A stretch of 64,000 nt of DNA from Methylomonas fluvii (GCF_014850975.1 NZ_JACXST010000001.1:62001-126000), one strand, 5' to 3'; counted from the stretch's first letter, positions 24,023-35,338 are shown. Notes: generated by a model from the sequence alone, not told the origin. Numbers and translations: made by a program.

Positions 24023-26344
24023 TCAACCGAGCTGAAAAAATTCATAGCAGTCGCGGCCATGCTGTTTGGCAAGATACATGGCCTGATCGGCGTGACTGAG
24101 CAAACAGTCCGACGTCCCCTCATCCAGCGGACATAAGGTAATACCGCTACTGACGCCAATCTTCGCGATTTGGCCGCCGATATAGTAGGGCTGGGAAATC
24201 GCCTGATGAACACGCAGCAACGCTTGCTCGCAGTGCGGTTTGGATTCCAGACCGCCCATCAATAAGGCAAATTCATCGCCACCTAATCGGCACACCGTGT
24301 CATCCTCGCGCAGATTGGCCTTTATCCGCTTAGCCACCTCGATCAGCAATGTATCGCCAGCCTCGTGGCCGAACTGGTCGTTGACCTGTTTGAATCCGTC
24401 CAGATCCATATACACGACGCCCAATAAGGTACTATCGCGTTTACAGCGCGCCAAGGCCTGACAAAATCTATCGTTGAACAAGATGCGGTTAGGCAATTGC
24501 GTCAACGGATCGTGATGCGCCAAGCGCTCCAGTTCCTGCTGCTGGAGTTTGGCTTGGGTAATGTCGGAAAACAAACCGACATAATTCAGAATTTCGCCGG
24601 TGCGGTTGCGCATGGCCGAGATCGTCAGCGATTCGACATATAACTCGCCGCTTTTCTTGCGATTCCATATCTCGCCTTGCCAGCAACCCTCGGTTTGCAG
24701 GGTTTGCCATAAGTCTTTATAGAATTGCGCATCGTGTTTTCCTGATTGCAGAATACTATGATTGCGTCCGATTACTTCCTCTCGGGCATAGCCGGTTATC
24801 GCGCAAAAAGTCGGGTTGGCATCGATAATATTGCCGGCCGCATCGGTAATGGTGATGCCTTCATGCGCATCGCTAAACACCCTGGCCGCCAATTGCAACT
24901 TATCTTCGGCGCGCTTGCGCTCGGTAATGTTGGTCAAAATACAATGAATAACCGCCGGACGAGTTTTATCGCCTTGTAAACGGCCATCCAGAATCACGGT
25001 CAGCATGTGACCCAATTTTGTCAGCAGCGACAATTCGCATTCCAGCAAACCGTAATGATTCAGCAAATGCAGTTTTAGCCGAAAATCCTGTCCGGTTTCC
25101 GGCGAAATGAACTCAAACAGTGTTCGGCCTATCAGTTCATCAACGTCGTAGTCCAGCAGTGCGCAGAGTTGCGGATTGACATCCAACAAATTTCCTTGCC
25201 TATCCAGTGCCAGATAGGCCACCGGCGAGTTTTCGAACAAGCTGCGGAACCGGCTTTCGCTTTGCCGTAACGACTCGGTCAATTGCAGGGCAATCGCCGC
25301 GTTTCGGCGCACATTGATATAGGCCAAGGTAATAAAAAACAGCAAAAAGCTGATCAGCACCATCGCCAGTACTTCAACCCAGGGCGGCTCGAATTTCGCG
25401 GTCTTGCTGAAAGCTGGCATGGCACTGTAACGCAAGGTCCAAAAATGCCCGCCTAAATCCAAACGCTGTATGCGGGTCTTGGCATCGTCCTGGGTTTTAA
25501 ACACTGACGGCACCAAGCCGGTCTGGCTATCGTAAAGCAAGCCATCGGCGCTGAGATCGTCCTGATCAAAAATTTCCAGGCGCAAAGCCAATAAATCCTG
25601 TCCCAGGATAGCTTTCAGCAAGTCGTTCATACGATATGGCATGTATACCCAGCCCAGTAGCGCGGAACGGCGCTGCTCTAAGGTTTGCGGGATGCTGCCA
25701 TTGCGATACACCGGGAAATACGCCACTATCCCGGCTTGTAAATCCGCCTTGGTTTCCTGGATTAGAACCACCTTACCGGTATAAGCCAACTCGCCGTTGT
25801 CCCGCGCGCGCTCCATCGCTTTGCGCCGAACCGGTTCAGAGTACATATCGTAGCCAAAGGCGCGGAGATTACGGCCAGTGAACGGCTCCAAGTAGATAAT
25901 GCTGGAATACTCGGTGCGCGGCTCTAACGGATTAACTACATAGTCAGGAAAACCCTGGCGGCGAATATCGGCAATATGCTGTTCAAGCTGCCCGGCGGGA
26001 ATCCAGACCGTATAGCCCACGCCTTGCACCCCAGGATGGCTGCGATCCAACTCCAGCATTTCGACAAAAGCGCGCCAGTCCGTACGGGTCACTTCTTGGC
26101 TAGCGGCAAACAAGCCGGCGGCGCTGCGTAGTGTTTGGCCATGCAAAGCCATGCGTTTGCTAATGTCACTGGTAAGGCGTTGGGTTTCGAAATCGAAATA
26201 TTCCTGTAAGCGCTGTTGATAGCGCCAATTCAGATCTTGCCAAGCCACAAACAAAGCGGACAGCGAAATCAGCAAAATCAGGAGAGCCGGATAGTAATGC
26301 CGGTAGCGCGCCAATAACTTTTGTGGAGCAGGGCTAGTAGTCAT
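24023..26344 (-). CDS. CHASE-PAS-PAS-GGDEF membrane diguanylate cyclase
   Basis: This 773-residue protein likely makes c-di-GMP. An N-terminal membrane helix (YPALLILLISLSALFVAW) precedes a periplasmic CHASE domain (FEMQ-like region TLRSAAGLFAASQEV, GVGYTVWIP) and a second helix (VLAMVLISFLLFFITLAY). Two PAS domains follow (LFENSPVAYLALDRQG, ITDAAGNIIDANPTFCAIT), then a GGDEF domain with intact LGGDEFALL. There is no EAL domain. The RxxD inhibitory site upstream of GGDEF reads RIKANLREDD, so feedback inhibition is uncertain. The start at 26344 is chosen for its AGGGGAAAGC site. The gap 26345-26686 behind it holds only promoter sequence and the dapE terminator. Confidence 0.9.
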   Translation of the reverse strand: MTTSPAPQKLLARYRHYYPALLILLISLSALFVAWQDLNWRYQQRLQEYFDFETQRLTSDISKRMALHGQTLRSAAGLFAASQEVTRTDWRAFVEMLELDRSHPGVQGVGYTVWIPAGQLEQHIADIRRQGFPDYVVNPLEPRTEYSSIIYLEPFTGRNLRAFGYDMYSEPVRRKAMERARDNGELAYTGKVVLIQETKADLQAGIVAYFPVYRNGSIPQTLEQRRSALLGWVYMPYRMNDLLKAILGQDLLALRLEIFDQDDLSADGLLYDSQTGLVPSVFKTQDDAKTRIQRLDLGGHFWTLRYSAMPAFSKTAKFEPPWVEVLAMVLISFLLFFITLAYINVRRNAAIALQLTESLRQSESRFRSLFENSPVAYLALDRQGNLLDVNPQLCALLDYDVDELIGRTLFEFISPETGQDFRLKLHLLNHYGLLECELSLLTKLGHMLTVILDGRLQGDKTRPAVIHCILTNITERKRAEDKLQLAARVFSDAHEGITITDAAGNIIDANPTFCAITGYAREEVIGRNHSILQSGKHDAQFYKDLWQTLQTEGCWQGEIWNRKKSGELYVESLTISAMRNRTGEILNYVGLFSDITQAKLQQQELERLAHHDPLTQLPNRILFNDRFCQALARCKRDSTLLGVVYMDLDGFKQVNDQFGHEAGDTLLIEVAKRIKANLREDDTVCRLGGDEFALLMGGLESKPHCEQALLRVHQAISQPYYIGGQIAKIGVSSGITLCPLDEGTSDCLLSHADQAMYLAKQHGRDCYEFFQLG

Positions 26345-26645
26345 GCTTTCCCCTGTTGATATCGGAATATTCCGTTTCAGACCGTCGGCCAAACTTAAGC
26401 CACAATCTAGGCTTAAAAGTATAGCGTGGTCGTAGGGATTAGTATCCGGCGAAATTTCAGCATCAAACCTTCGGTCATCACTACTTGAAGATAATCCCTT
26501 GAGCGCTTCAGCATAGCTAAATCATGGGCCGGCGCTTCTCTAACTTGCCGGCAGTTTGGGCAAGGTATTAGATGGCGAATGGGCGGCGACCGGGAGAAGA
26601 CAATTGTTTAAATGGGCCTGTTACGGACCCTGTGTAGGCAGTTGG

Positions 26646-26665
26646 ACTCCCGCAGAAGCGGGAGT
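26646..26665 (-). terminator. Hairpin downstream of dapE
   Basis: ACTCCCGC (26646-26653) and GCGGGAGT (26658-26665) form an 8-bp stem with an AGAA loop, 22 bases past the dapE stop. No other feature is evident between it and the CHASE-GGDEF gene start. Confidence 0.55.
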
Positions 26666-26686
26666 GCCTATATTTTAAGAACCTGC

Positions 26687-28155
<1,469 letters not shown>

Positions 28156-28161
28156 GCAGGA

Positions 28162-28407
28162 TTAGCCTTCTTCGCCGGCCAGCAATTCTTCGATGCTGGG
28201 TAGCGAGTCGTCAGCTTTGGCGCGCGCTTTGTAAACGTCGACAAATTCCATGAAGGCTTGCTCCAAATCGTCCAGCACTTCTTCTTCGTCTGTCACTTCA
28301 TCTTCAGGAATCTCCCCGGATTCCAGGTAGTCTTTTTGGATAGCAATCTCGCCGTTCAGGGATAGCAGGGCGAGGATTAGGGCATTATTGGAAATATTTT
28401 CTGGCAT
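28162..28407 (-). CDS. Small acidic protein, unknown
   Basis: This 81-residue protein is very acidic, with a run EIPEDEVTDEEEVLDDLEQ and a helical C-terminal half (FMEFVDVYKARAKAD). I do not recognise a family. The ATG at 28407 (MPENISNNALI) is preferred over an upstream ATG at 28452, whose extension looks random. It is six bases upstream of the ArsC-like gene, so it is likely co-transcribed with it and dapE. The 359-bp gap upstream (28408-28766) has no gene I can support. Confidence 0.6.
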   Translation of the reverse strand: MPENISNNALILALLSLNGEIAIQKDYLESGEIPEDEVTDEEEVLDDLEQAFMEFVDVYKARAKADDSLPSIEELLAGEEG

Positions 28408-28766
28408 GGTGTGCTCGCAGGTTAGGATTGAAGAGAAAAACGGGGCCGGCAACTGGCGGCATTTAAATCAACTGCGCGTAGGCAGCGTATCGAAAGGGTC
28501 GCATTCATGCTGTGTTGCCTCCTTGGAACTTATACCCGCATTGTAACGCATAGCCGCTCATCCTTGCCATGCGTTAAAACTCCCTCATGCGCCGTCATAC
28601 TTTCCCTGATCGGCTATTTTCCGCCGGGCATGCTCCCGCTTCGATTCTCAACCGCTAGCTTACCAGCTACATTTGCAATTACACCGCTTGGTTCGGAAAA
28701 CTCCTCTCTAGGTCTTCATAGCCGCAAAAGCTCGAGCGGCAGACCGCGTCCGGTCGATCTATTCGC

Positions 28767-29144
28767 TTAAAGCCGTTTTAACTGTATCCGCGTTCTAAAC
28801 ACCGGCAGCCAGCTTCTGCTTGAAAAATGCAGGCAAGGGACGTTTTGCGGCGTGATAGTCACTTGCCAATCCTCATCTCGAAAAAACCTAAGCTTGAGGT
28901 TGGCGTCGTCCACCACCCACACCTCGTCTAGCCAGAAAGAGCCGTAGGGCACGCCAAAAGAACGCACCGCCAGCACTTTAAACTGGCTATCCAGCAAGAT
29001 TATCTCTGTGGCTTCTTCAAAGGGGCAATCCCAATCGCAAATTAACAGGTATTCATGCGCGGGAGTTTGAAATTGATGCAAAAGCCGATAGCCAGGCACA
29101 TAAGACGAACTCGGCAAGCCATGTATCAATAATTGGGTCTGCAA
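28767..29144 (-). CDS. Hypothetical protein, beta-rich
   Basis: This 125-residue protein is unrecognised. It has alternating hydrophobic strands (EYLLICDWDCPF, EIILLDSQFKVLAVRSFG, EVWVVDDANLKLRFF) that suggest an all-beta fold. It has no signal peptide or membrane segment. It stands alone between gaps of about 350 bp on each side (28408-28766 and 29145-29490), in which I see only promoter-like AT-rich sequence. Confidence 0.6.
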   Translation of the reverse strand: MQTQLLIHGLPSSSYVPGYRLLHQFQTPAHEYLLICDWDCPFEEATEIILLDSQFKVLAVRSFGVPYGSFWLDEVWVVDDANLKLRFFRDEDWQVTITPQNVPCLHFSSRSWLPVFRTRIQLKRL

Positions 29145-29490
29145 CGGCCAAGTTTGATATTCGCCGGCGTGGCTTTTCAGGGAAAAAATATCAGTTGTTT
29201 ACATCGTCTCGACCTGGATAAAACTAGGTTACGGCTTGATTTTCTCACAGTCGAAAGTTCGACAATCCTGAGTCTATCGGCAGCACCTGCTTACAGAAAC
29301 ATCATCAAGGCAATCTGAAATCCCCCATATTCCCAGCCCTGTTGTTTACAATAGCCCTCAAGGCACTTATTTTTGAGACAAATGACCGCAGACTGGCAAC
29401 TTATGCCGTATCGCGCTCCCTACAAACCCACTCAAATATAGCCATACCTAATACCGTAAAACCATTACAGCACAGGATACATTTTCCACG

Positions 29491-30207
29491 ATGAAATTCA
29501 CCGACACAGGCACCCTAGTCAATTGGCAGTTAGACGACATTCATATTATCCAACCCTTACACGATAAAGCCGGCGGCGGCTCGCGCGGCGGCGTGTATCT
29601 GTGCATACCCAATTTTGAAGAATTATCGCCGCCTTTCGCGCTTAAACACGGTGAATACCGCATAACGCCTTGCGAGACTGATCTACCGCACCAAAAAAAC
29701 CTCACCGCGCCGGACGAAACCAACTGGGGCAGCGTCGAAGTAATCACCGATTGGCAAGAGCAGACGGAAGCCAACAGTAAAACCCTGACCGTCAGCACCC
29801 GCATTCGCGCGGTGTCGGAAACCGCCTTGGTTCGCCCCGGCTTTCACCCCTATTTTTCGATTTCGCCCAACAGTTTTATCGATATTGCGGACACGCATAT
29901 TGAGGTCTCGGCTCTCCCGCACGATAGCTTGAGAGTACATCACGCCAACTCGCCAGCGGCACCGATCAAGCTAAGCACGGCAGATTACGTGGTCACAATG
30001 ACTTGCGACATCTCGCCATTGTCGGCAGGCTTGGCATTGGCGTTTGGCATTTGGAGCGACAAAAAAGCCGAGTATGTCTGTATCGAGCCGATCATCGGCA
30101 AACAACCCGGCCCGGACGGCCTGCCGATGCCGTTGACCTTGCAACAGGATGAAGAGTTGGTGATGGTGTTTACGATTCGGGCGGAGAGATTGATATTTGC
30201 GAGTTAA
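29491..30207 (+). CDS. Aldose 1-epimerase-like (galactose mutarotase fold) protein
   Basis: This 238-residue protein has motifs of the aldose-1-epimerase superfamily: the catalytic His region RPGFHPYFSI and the catalytic-Glu region AEYVCIEPIIG near the C-terminus. Members interconvert sugar anomers. It is shorter than GalM (about 340), closer to short epimerase-like proteins. No sugar-pathway genes adjoin it. It is convergent with the unknown coiled-coil gene and separated from it by a REP-like hairpin. Confidence 0.75.
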   Translation: MKFTDTGTLVNWQLDDIHIIQPLHDKAGGGSRGGVYLCIPNFEELSPPFALKHGEYRITPCETDLPHQKNLTAPDETNWGSVEVITDWQEQTEANSKTLTVSTRIRAVSETALVRPGFHPYFSISPNSFIDIADTHIEVSALPHDSLRVHHANSPAAPIKLSTADYVVTMTCDISPLSAGLALAFGIWSDKKAEYVCIEPIIGKQPGPDGLPMPLTLQQDEELVMVFTIRAERLIFAS

Positions 30208-30223
30208 TTTATCACATTCGTAA

Positions 30224-30250
30224 GATGGGCTAAGCAACGTGTAGCCCATC
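30224..30250. repeat. REP-like hairpin between convergent genes
   Basis: GATGGGCTA (30224-30232) and TAGCCCATC (30242-30250) are perfect inverted repeats around AGCAACGTG. The sequence resembles the widespread 'GGGCTA...TAGCCC' palindromic family. It sits between the ends of the epimerase-like and coiled-coil genes, where it may act as a bidirectional terminator. Confidence 0.6.
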
Positions 30251-30263
30251 GTATGATATTGGG

Positions 30264-30854
30264 TTAGCCATTTTCTCCAAGCACTTTGCGTAGTTCGTCC
30301 TCAAGCGCATCAAACAGCAGATTACAATCTTCGTTGAACTTTTCAAAGAAATAGAAATGCGTACTTACATTTGGCTCTTTTGCTTCTAGTACCGAACGCG
30401 TAAACCCTTCAGATGTCAAACGCATCTCACCCAAAATACGTTCCATAAGTAACGCAATATGCCTTGGTAAGAATATCTTGGTGTGACCGAAATACACTTC
30501 ACACTCATCGAGTGCTACTGAAACTTCATTTCGTTTTTTAATACGGCTGTTGATATCGACGTCGCCAAAAAATTTGAGGTACGCCTCTGTATTGCACTTC
30601 AAACGTATTAACTTTACATATGTTTCTTTAATTACTTCAACACGCTGATCATGTAGGCGTGTGAAGGTTAAGTTTTGTTTAGCGATCGTGGCAGAGAGCT
30701 CCGCTTTTTTATCTTCAAGATCAGCATCTGACTGAAACTTTAGCTTGTCCTTGTGTGCCTCCAGATCTTTAGAAAGGCGATGTGCTAAAAAGTTTTTGAA
30801 CAGCCATACTACAGTTGCGACTGCTGCTGTTCCTCCAAACGAACCCAGAATCAT
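30264..30854 (-). CDS. Unknown membrane-anchored coiled-coil protein
   Basis: This 196-residue protein has one N-terminal membrane helix (GGTAAVATVVWLFKNFLAH), then a long Lys/Glu-rich coiled coil (DLEAHKDKLKFQSDADLE, ELSATIAKQNLTFTRL) and a helical C-terminal half. I do not recognise a function. The frame extends upstream to 30914, but the first residues there (MHSTQPT) are translated from a REP repeat. ATG 30854 or GTG 30869 is therefore the more likely start. Base composition is lower in GC than the neighbouring dap genes, suggesting an acquired gene. Confidence 0.55.
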   Translation of the reverse strand: MILGSFGGTAAVATVVWLFKNFLAHRLSKDLEAHKDKLKFQSDADLEDKKAELSATIAKQNLTFTRLHDQRVEVIKETYVKLIRLKCNTEAYLKFFGDVDINSRIKKRNEVSVALDECEVYFGHTKIFLPRHIALLMERILGEMRLTSEGFTRSVLEAKEPNVSTHFYFFEKFNEDCNLLFDALEDELRKVLGENG

Positions 30855-30894
30855 ATCTATCCAATTCACCGAGCCTGACTCCGGACATAGGGCG

Positions 30895-30972
30895 GTAGGC
30901 TGGGTCGAATGCAATGAAACCCAGCATTGACGAACCTAAAGCTGGGTTTCACTTTCGTTCTACCCAGCCTAC
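30895..30972. repeat. Pair of oppositely oriented REP-like palindromes
   Basis: One copy runs 30895-30925 (GTAGGCTGGGT to AACCCAGC) and an inverted copy runs 30941-30972 (GCTGGGTTT to ACCCAGCCTAC). The second copy, reversed, matches a single copy at 47959-47990 in 29 of 32 positions. This BIME-like pair lies between the coiled-coil gene and the dapD 3' end. Confidence 0.75.
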
Positions 30973-30988
30973 AGTTCCGACACTAAAC

Positions 30989-31807
30989 TCAATCCCGCAA
31001 CAACTCATTAATCCCGGTTTTGCTGCGGGTTTTTTCGTCCACCTGCTTGATAATCACCGCACAATACAGGCTGTGGCTGCCGTCTTTGGAAGGCAGGTTG
31101 CCGGAGACGACCACGGAGCCTGCGGGAATGCGACCATAAGTCACTTCGCCGGTCATGCGGTTGAAAATTTTGGTGCTTTGACCAATATAGACGCCCATCG
31201 ATACCACACAGTTGTCTTCGACGATGACGCCTTCGACGATCTCGGAGCGGGCGCCGATGAAGCAGTTGTCGCCGATGATAGTCGGGTTGGCTTGCAGAGG
31301 CTCCAATACGCCGCCGATGCCGACGCCGCCGGACAAATGCACGTTTTTACCGATTTGCGCGCAGGAGCCCACGGTCACCCAGGTATCGACCATCGTGCCG
31401 CTATCGACGTAAGCGCCAATGTTGACGTAGGACGGCATCAAGATCGCGCCCGGCGCAATGTAAGAACCGTAACGAGCCACCGCATTCGGCACCACGCGCA
31501 CACCGGCTTGGGCGAAATCGGCTTCGCTGTATTGACCGAATTTGGTCGGCACTTTGTCGTAGTAACGCACGTCGCCACTTTCGATGACTTTGTTTTCGTT
31601 GATACGAAACGACAGCAGCACGGCTTTTTTCAGCCATTGATTGGTCACCCAATCGCCGTCTTTTTTCTCGGCGACGCGGGCTTCGCCTTTGTCGAGCATA
31701 TTCAAGACTTCGGCAACCGCGTTGCGGACTTCGGTTGAGACGGTGGACGGGCTGATTTCGGCGCGGTTTTCAAACGCGTCGTTAATGATGGTTTCCAGAT
31801 TTGACAT
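30989..31807 (-). CDS. dapD: Tetrahydrodipicolinate N-succinyltransferase
   Basis: This 272-residue enzyme adds succinyl from succinyl-CoA to tetrahydrodipicolinate. It has the left-handed beta-helix hexapeptide region ([54 protein letters not shown]) and the DapD N-terminus ([16 protein letters not shown]). The length equals the usual 274. dapC begins 100 bp upstream on the same strand, giving a dapC-dapD order. Confidence 0.96.
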   Translation of the reverse strand: MSNLETIINDAFENRAEISPSTVSTEVRNAVAEVLNMLDKGEARVAEKKDGDWVTNQWLKKAVLLSFRINENKVIESGDVRYYDKVPTKFGQYSEADFAQAGVRVVPNAVARYGSYIAPGAILMPSYVNIGAYVDSGTMVDTWVTVGSCAQIGKNVHLSGGVGIGGVLEPLQANPTIIGDNCFIGARSEIVEGVIVEDNCVVSMGVYIGQSTKIFNRMTGEVTYGRIPAGSVVVSGNLPSKDGSHSLYCAVIIKQVDEKTRSKTGINELLRD

Positions 31808-31906
31808 GGTATTTCTTAGGGTTAGTGATTAACGGGGATAGGATATGCCGACGCTAGGAGGCGCATCGCCTTCGCGACCGATGCGCTTCACGTTGTTCAG
31901 CACATC

Positions 31907-33109
31907 CTATGGGTTGTTTTCATTAAGAAAAGCTTTGATACGTTGCGCGGCCTCGACGCATTCCTCAATCGGCGCGACCAAGGCAATGCGGACATGGTTG
32001 GCGCCGGGATTAATGCCGCCGCTGTCGCGGGATAAATAACTACCGGGCAACACGGTAATGTTTTGCTGGGCAAATAATTGTTTAGCAAACTCAGCGTCAT
32101 CAATCGGCGTCTTAAGCCAGATGTAAAAACTGGCTGGCGGCCGGCTGATGTCGCAGACATCCTGCAAAATCTCGATGAATGCGCTGAACTTATCACGGTA
32201 CAACTGGCGGTTGTGCTGGACGTGCTCCTCGTCGTTCCAGGCGGCGATGCTGGCGTGCTGGGTCGGCACCGGCATCGGGCAGCCATGGTAGGTGCGGTAT
32301 TTGAAATACTGCTGCAACACCTCGGCGTCGCCGGCCACGAAACCTGAGCGCAAGCCGGGCGCGTTGGAGCGTTTGGAGAGACTTTGGAAAATCACGCAGC
32401 GCTTAAAATCGCTATTGCCGGCCTGATAAGCGCTTTGCAACAAGCCTTGCGGCGGCTGGGCTTCGTCGTCGTACAGCTCGGTGTAACACTCGTCAGAGGC
32501 AATCACAAAGTCGTACTTATCGGCCAAAGCTAATAACTTCAGATGATCGGCTTGTGTCAACACAGTGCCGGTAGGGTTACCCGGCGAGCAAATAAACATC
32601 AGTTGGCAGCGCTGCCAAATTGTCTCCGGCACGCTATCAAAGTCCGGCAAGTAACCATCAGCCTCGACCGTATTCAGATAATACGGCTCGGCGCCGGCTA
32701 GCAAAGCCGCGCCTTCATAGATCTGATAAAACGGGTTGGGCATGATCACCACCGGCTTGTCGGCCGGATTGACCACGGCCTGCACCAGTGAAAACAAAGC
32801 CTCGCGGGTGCCGTTGACCGGCAAGACCTGGGTCTCGGCATCCACACCGCCGGCCGGAATGCCAAATCGGCGGCAGGTCCAGTCGGCAATAGTCTGGCGC
32901 AATTCCGGTAAACCTTTGGTGGTGGGATATTGGGTCAAGCCATGCAAATGCCGCAGCAAAGCTTCTTGAATAAAATGCGGCGTGGCGTGTTTCGGCTCGC
33001 CTATCGACAAGGCAATGTGCGCTTTCTCGGCCGGCGGCGTAATGCCTTGTTTCAGCGTGGCAAGTTTTTCAAACGGGTACGGATGTAACTGGGATAAATG
33101 CGGGTTCAT
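31907..33109 (-). CDS. dapC: Succinyldiaminopimelate aminotransferase
   Basis: This 400-residue PLP aminotransferase makes N-succinyl-diaminopimelate, the step between DapD and DapE. Features are the start MNPHLSQLHPYPFEKL, the ISICSPGNPTGT-like segment (FICSPGNPTGTVLTQ), the Asp of ASDECYTELY and the PLP-Lys in FQSLSKRSNAPGLRSG. The ATG at 33109 shares one base with the upstream M48 gene's TAA (TAATG); the frame extends four codons further to 33121. Clustering with dapD and dapE supports DapC over ArgD. Confidence 0.93.
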   Translation of the reverse strand: MNPHLSQLHPYPFEKLATLKQGITPPAEKAHIALSIGEPKHATPHFIQEALLRHLHGLTQYPTTKGLPELRQTIADWTCRRFGIPAGGVDAETQVLPVNGTREALFSLVQAVVNPADKPVVIMPNPFYQIYEGAALLAGAEPYYLNTVEADGYLPDFDSVPETIWQRCQLMFICSPGNPTGTVLTQADHLKLLALADKYDFVIASDECYTELYDDEAQPPQGLLQSAYQAGNSDFKRCVIFQSLSKRSNAPGLRSGFVAGDAEVLQQYFKYRTYHGCPMPVPTQHASIAAWNDEEHVQHNRQLYRDKFSAFIEILQDVCDISRPPASFYIWLKTPIDDAEFAKQLFAQQNITVLPGSYLSRDSGGINPGANHVRIALVAPIEECVEAAQRIKAFLNENNP

Positions 33110-33894
33110 TATTTGCTGCAACGCGGTTGTCTGCCGGCACCCCAGGCTTGTTGCTGTAGCTGGACGGCTCTGCCCATATTTTGATTCAAATTATCGATGC
33201 GACTGGCATGCGAGGGATGGGTGGACATAAATTCGATGGGCTGACCGCCTTGCGCGGCTTTGTCCATCTTCAACCAAAGGTTCACGCTTTGCCGCGGATC
33301 AAAACCGGCTTTAGCCATTAAATCCAGGCCTATGGTATCGGCTTCGGTCTCGTGAATCCGGCTGTACGGCAGGATTACGCCGTATTGCGCGCCCACCCCC
33401 AGCAAGCCCAAGGCGGTTTGACCCAACGCGGTTTGCGGCTGCGTCACCGCCTGCACCATAGACAAACCGGTGCTAACCGCGGTTTCTTGAGACAAACGCT
33501 CATTGCTGTGTCTGGATAATACGTGGCCGATTTCATGACCGATTACCGCCGCCAGTTGATCCTGATTATCCACCAGATTGATCAGACCGGTATGCACGCC
33601 GATTTTGTTGCCGGGTAAGGCAAAGGCGTTCAAGGATTCATCTTCAAACACCACTACTTCCCATTGACCACCCGTCTGCTGGGTAATCGCGTAAGCCACG
33701 CATTGGGCGAACTGGCTGTAGCGCTGATTACCGCTGATCGGGTTTTTGCTCTTCATGCTGCTGAAGGCTTGCAAACCCATCTGATCGACCTGGTTGTCCG
33801 GCATATAGATAAACTGCGAACGGCCGGTAGGGCTGGTGGCACAAGCGTTTAGCAACAAGGAAGCAGCGGTGCAAAGAAAGAGTTTTTTCAACAT
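33109..33894 (-). CDS. M48-family metalloprotease lipoprotein
   Basis: This 261-residue protein starts with a lipoprotein signal (MLKKLFLCTAASLLLNAC, lipobox LNAC) and has the zinc motif HEIGHVLSRH with the downstream Glu in SRIHETEADTIGLDLM. It resembles LoiP/YcaL-type periplasmic peptidases that help outer-membrane quality control. ATG 33894 is chosen because it begins the signal peptide; the extension to 33927 does not. It couples to dapC by a one-base overlap, so it leads the dapC transcript. Confidence 0.9.
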   Translation of the reverse strand: MLKKLFLCTAASLLLNACATSPTGRSQFIYMPDNQVDQMGLQAFSSMKSKNPISGNQRYSQFAQCVAYAITQQTGGQWEVVVFEDESLNAFALPGNKIGVHTGLINLVDNQDQLAAVIGHEIGHVLSRHSNERLSQETAVSTGLSMVQAVTQPQTALGQTALGLLGVGAQYGVILPYSRIHETEADTIGLDLMAKAGFDPRQSVNLWLKMDKAAQGGQPIEFMSTHPSHASRIDNLNQNMGRAVQLQQQAWGAGRQPRCSK

Positions 33895-34071
33895 GGCGAC
33901 AACATCCGCAAGGAAAAGAAGCGGCATTTTAACGTAACTTGTGAGCCGGAGTTAAAAGCTTTTTGGCCGATCAAGCCCTGTTCCGACTCTGGATTGAACT
34001 CAGGCTATTTGCAGAACAGCCCCTGGAAACATCTCGATCAGCCGCTTCCGAAGAAATAAAAATCGCCGGGA

Positions 34072-34563
34072 TTAGGCGTTTTCCAGCATGTGTAAAAGTT
34101 GCTGCAAGCAAAACAGCGTTGCCTGCTGGCGTATCGACTGCCGGTCGCCGCTGAATTGTTTCTGCAGGCAAGCACCGTTAGCACCGCGCTTTTGCCAGGC
34201 GATAAATACGGTTCCGACCGGCTTTACCGGCGTACCGCCGTCCGGCCCGGCAATGCCGGTGACAGCCAAAGCCAGATCGGCCAGACTATAAGTCAAAGTG
34301 CCCGCCACCATTTCCAAAGCAGTCTCCTCGCTAACCGCCCCCACTCTCTCCAAAGTCTGCGGTTTGACACCCAGCATATCGATTTTGGCATCGTTGCTGT
34401 AGGTGACGAAACCCCGATCAAACCATCCGGAGCTGCCCGGCACATCGGTAATTGCCTTGGCAATGCCGCCACCGGTGCAGGATTCCGCCAAAGCCAGACG
34501 TAGACTCAGGGTGTTTAGTCGATTGCCGAGCGCTTCGGCGAGTAAATAGCTGGGATCGTGCAT
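34072..34563 (-). CDS. pncC: CinA-family nicotinamide-nucleotide amidohydrolase
   Basis: This 163-residue protein is the stand-alone CinA C-terminal domain, which deamidates NMN. Motifs are LAESCTGGGIAKAITDVPG, GFVTYSNDAK and AVTGIAGPDGGTPVKPVGTV. The ATG at 34563 (MHDPSYLLAEALGN) fits family starts; the longer frame to 34626 adds a non-conserved tail. It lies 84 bp downstream of the DUF502 gene on the same strand. Confidence 0.92.
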   Translation of the reverse strand: MHDPSYLLAEALGNRLNTLSLRLALAESCTGGGIAKAITDVPGSSGWFDRGFVTYSNDAKIDMLGVKPQTLERVGAVSEETALEMVAGTLTYSLADLALAVTGIAGPDGGTPVKPVGTVFIAWQKRGANGACLQKQFSGDRQSIRQQATLFCLQQLLHMLENA

Positions 34564-34647
34564 GACAGTCCGGTTAGCTGATACGGCATCAAGCCGAGAA
34601 GGGATTTTGTTGCAGCGAAAGCTCATCGCTGCAACAGACGGGAGAAT

Positions 34648-35226
34648 TTACTTAGGTAATTTGGCGATTTCCGAGACTTTTTCGAAATCGGCGCCGACGC
34701 TGATGATAAAGCTGGTCACTTGCTCGATACTCATGTCCGATTTAATCACTTTCGACTCGTGAACAATCACCGCAAACCCTGAAGTAGGATTGGGCGATGT
34801 CGGCACAAACAACACATAACGGTCGTCGGTCTTGTTGGTTACGTAGGCAGGTACCCAAATGCCCTCTTTTGGATATTCGATATAAACCACTTCGCGCGGC
34901 TCTTGCAACTGATGCCCGGCGATCATGTTCACCAGCTTTTTGGTGACGCGGTAAATCGTGCTTAACAGCGGGATGCGCTCGATCAGGTGTTCGAACATCG
35001 CGATGATGGAAAACCGGCCCAGGCTGACCCGACTCCCCACATAGGTAATGGTCGCGAAGCTGGCGGCAAACAACAGAAACGTCACCAGATAATTATCGGA
35101 ATAACCGTAAACGAATTGAAACAAATCGGTAAGTCGGTCTTTCACGAACAACACGATCTGCACAATCACCATAATCGGAATAAATGCCAGAACGCCGATC
35201 AAGGTGTGATTAAGGATTTTCTTCAT
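34648..35226 (-). CDS. DUF502 membrane protein
   Basis: This 192-residue protein has two membrane helices near the N-terminus (TLIGVLAFIPIMVIVQIVLF, YLVTFLLFAASFATITYVG), then the DUF502 pattern IERIPLLSTIYRVTKKLVNM and YPKEGIWVPAYVT, with a hydrophobic SGFAVIVHESKVI segment. Function is unknown in the family. Plant COV1 is a distant relative. It reads toward pncC. Confidence 0.88.
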   Translation of the reverse strand: MKKILNHTLIGVLAFIPIMVIVQIVLFVKDRLTDLFQFVYGYSDNYLVTFLLFAASFATITYVGSRVSLGRFSIIAMFEHLIERIPLLSTIYRVTKKLVNMIAGHQLQEPREVVYIEYPKEGIWVPAYVTNKTDDRYVLFVPTSPNPTSGFAVIVHESKVIKSDMSIEQVTSFIISVGADFEKVSEIAKLPK

Positions 35227-35338
35227 GATGCGCCTACCTTTATTAGTTATAGTTGTTAGGAAACTAGGTTTTAGCAGAGTTATGCCGGTTAAGGAAGTCT
35301 CGATGCATGCATTGCCTCCGAAACACCCCTAGCCTTAC

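Noticed and set aside
28507..28770. 87-residue plus-strand open frame in the gap before the 28.8 kb gene
   Set aside because: Composition is unlike a protein and nothing supports a start; likely chance.
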